Source of the DNA: Limisphaerales bacterium
GTDB taxonomy: Bacteria > Verrucomicrobiota > Verrucomicrobiia > Limisphaerales > UBA11358
NCBI GenBank assembly: GCA_027451565.1
Contig: DAIDJC010000160.1
Coordinates: 1-7,857, forward strand
Direction: 5' to 3'
DNA: 7,857 nucleotides
Part shown: positions 7,601 through 7,857 of the stretch, in pieces
Numbering within the stretch: the stretch's first letter is position 1
Layout: each line of letters starts with the position of its first letter
Notes under the pieces: generated by a model
The model's database searches: none
What the model was told of the DNA's origin: nothing
Seen by the model: the letters and a program-made list of their open reading frames with translations, nothing else
Translations under genes and position numbers: made by a program

Positions 7601-7708
7601 CCCTTGAGGATTTTCAAACTGGTTTGTCCCTGCCATTTGACCTTTTACGGGCCACGCCAGAATCCATCCCAAAACAATAGCCAACCTGCAGACTGTAACC
7701 CGCAGCAT
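4679..7708 (-). CDS. Sensor histidine kinase with periplasmic double beta-propeller (Reg_prop/Y_Y_Y/HisKA_3/HATPase)
   Basis: This protein of about 1009 residues is a two-component sensor. A signal peptide (MLRVTVCRLAIVLGWILAWPVKGQ) leads to a large exported region with 14 repeats of about 42 residues marked by 'G-x-LW-[IV]-G-x-x-x-G-L', with Trp near 66, 109, 151, 188, 231, 314, 356, 398, 439, 480, 522, 564 and 622 and one degenerate copy near 270. This fits two seven-bladed propellers. A Y_Y_Y-type beta-sandwich (about 677-752, with FQYRLDGWDSAW) and one membrane helix (about 756-778, followed by basic SRRRMRRK) come next. The cytoplasmic part has HisKA_3 with RIAKDIHDHLG (phospho-acceptor His807) and an ATPase domain with N box (Asn919), DNGRGFD (946-952), GNGLKN (963-968) and GTRV (989-992). 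It probably senses a saccharide and phosphorylates the regulator 103 nt downstream. The frame is open to 7843, but ATG 7708 starts the signal peptide and has a GGTGAT ribosome site; ATG 7717 is the alternative. Confidence 0.93.
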   Translation of the reverse strand: MLRVTVCRLAIVLGWILAWPVKGQMAGTNQFENPQGGYFLRIWNPDEGLPDTTVCSVVQTKDGYLWLATYSGLARFDGVHFKVFTTANTPEMASDRITSLYEDDQGRLWIGHERGDLTLYEHGRFEVVQNHESGKSRKICAMQTDASGDLWVMKEDGVLTRVRDGLTCELPNHVGSAAMVRDGDGQIWVASGGYLAPLVNDRLTPLTDRGTNGFCGYYVAGICASREGGLWVASDGRVRHWKNKRWVADLGTNPCPTTVTAMCETRSGSVAMGSVESGLNILNPSGGRIHFGLAEGFPHDWIRCIWEDKEGTLWVGAGNGGLVAVRRGRVSMVVPPDHFEGRVPLSTAAGADGSVWVTTEGAGLYQYVNGRWNHYGLSSGLANVFVWCVTVDRQGQVWAGTWGNGMFISQGTRFVPPRGLETNHTPMAALFQARDGAMWIGTADGLVRWLDGKVEKFSQKEGLQVPDVRAIGQTPDGTIWFGMMGGGLGSLKNGEMRVFTRADGLSSDFVQCLHVDTEGTLWIGTYGGGMSRLKNGRFHNYSLANWPPGPFVCNIEEDDFTNLWVGSSAGIFRITLKSLAANADLGKPLEILGYGRSEGMTTERCSGGMQPAACRTADGRLWFTTGKGLAVIHPDQASFKSMPAPVKLESVLVDGQPLTWDPGSRGPLLIEPGWNRLEFQFTALSFVAPEEIQFQYRLDGWDSAWVDGGTKRVCDYNFLPPGDYVFHVRARNHDGGWDSQDARLAFVTLPHLWQTWWFHLASILSGASLLGCTVWIVSRRRMRRKLEIAERQQALEKERTRIAKDIHDHLGANLTRISLLSQAAHGDMDLQSPAAAQLERIFDTARELTRSMDEIVWAVNPHHDTLDSLASYLGHFAQEYLVPLGLRCRLEMPLQLPLWPISAETRHNVFLAFKETLHNVVKHAGATEVSVHLALMGQAFQLTIQDNGRGFDTHSRSGRAERGNGLKNIRQRMVKNGGTCEIHSNPGQGTRVVLCILHDGCESVHPHVE

Positions 7709-7715
7709 GGAAGAC

Positions 7716-7721
7716 ATCACC
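7716..7721 (-). promoter_or_regulatory. Ribosome binding site deciding the kinase start
   Basis: GGTGAT on the minus strand can pair with the AUCACC part of the usual 16S rRNA 3' end and lies 7 nt before the ATG at 7708. It favours that start over the ATG at 7717, which overlaps it, and over the distant ATG at 7843. It is the only plausible ribosome site at normal spacing among the six genes. The remaining 136 nt up to the window edge (7722-7857) show no clear promoter, operator copy or separate gene. Confidence 0.4.
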
Positions 7722-7857
7722 CAATTCTGGAGGTCTCCCCCTTTGCACGCAAGCCAAACAAGAATGCGGGCGCTGTCCGACACGGCCAATTCACGAAACG
7801 GTTTGGAAGCTTGGATGACGGGCATGGAGGCAACGGATGGCATAACGATGATGTTCG

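Noticed and set aside
7774..7782. TGTC-C-GACA mini-palindrome upstream of the kinase as a third operator copy.
   Set aside because: Its spacing and sequence differ from GTCA-N10-TGACAAGACCA, and a 4-bp dyad arises easily by chance.
7709..7843. Longer kinase start at ATG 7843.
   Set aside because: The added 45 residues would bury the signal peptide, have no domain similarity, and a plausible ribosome site precedes the ATG at 7708.

Overview
The window reads as one compact, co-directional carbohydrate sensing and degradation locus. All genes are on the minus strand, so transcription runs from about 7.7 kb down to 1. No rRNA, tRNA, CRISPR array or mobile element was seen. GC is moderate to moderately high. 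Most starts lack a Shine-Dalgarno sequence. A propeller-type sensor kinase, an SGNH esterase, GH5 enzymes and a sodium:solute symporter occur together without SusC/SusD or an ABC importer. This combination suggests a member of Verrucomicrobiota or a relative, perhaps a soil or freshwater polysaccharide degrader. The assignment is inferred from gene content, not from a marker gene.

In order of transcription: (1) 7708-4679, a sensor histidine kinase of about 1009 residues with a signal peptide, about 14 propeller repeats, a Y_Y_Y-type domain, one membrane helix and a HisKA_3/HATPase transmitter. (2) 4575-3904, a NarL/FixJ-type response regulator with a LuxR-type helix-turn-helix. (3) 3890-3162, a secreted SGNH/GDSL hydrolase. 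(4) 3148-2084, a secreted GH5 glycosidase (endoglucanase/mannanase-like). (5) 1957-122, an SSS-family sodium:sugar-type symporter. (6) 132-1, the first 44 codons of another secreted protein, probably a second glycosidase, cut by the window edge and overlapping the symporter stop.

The inferred job is as follows. The kinase senses an oligosaccharide in the periplasm and signals to the regulator. The esterase and GH5 enzymes deacylate and cut a polysaccharide outside the cytoplasm, and the symporter imports the product. The gaps between regulator and esterase and between esterase and GH5 are both 13 nt, so these three genes probably share a transcript. The two larger gaps, upstream of the regulator (103 nt) and upstream of the symporter (126 nt), each carry the same element, GTCA-N10-TGACAAGACCA. 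It is a candidate operator linking the regulator to itself and to the symporter/second glycosidase unit.
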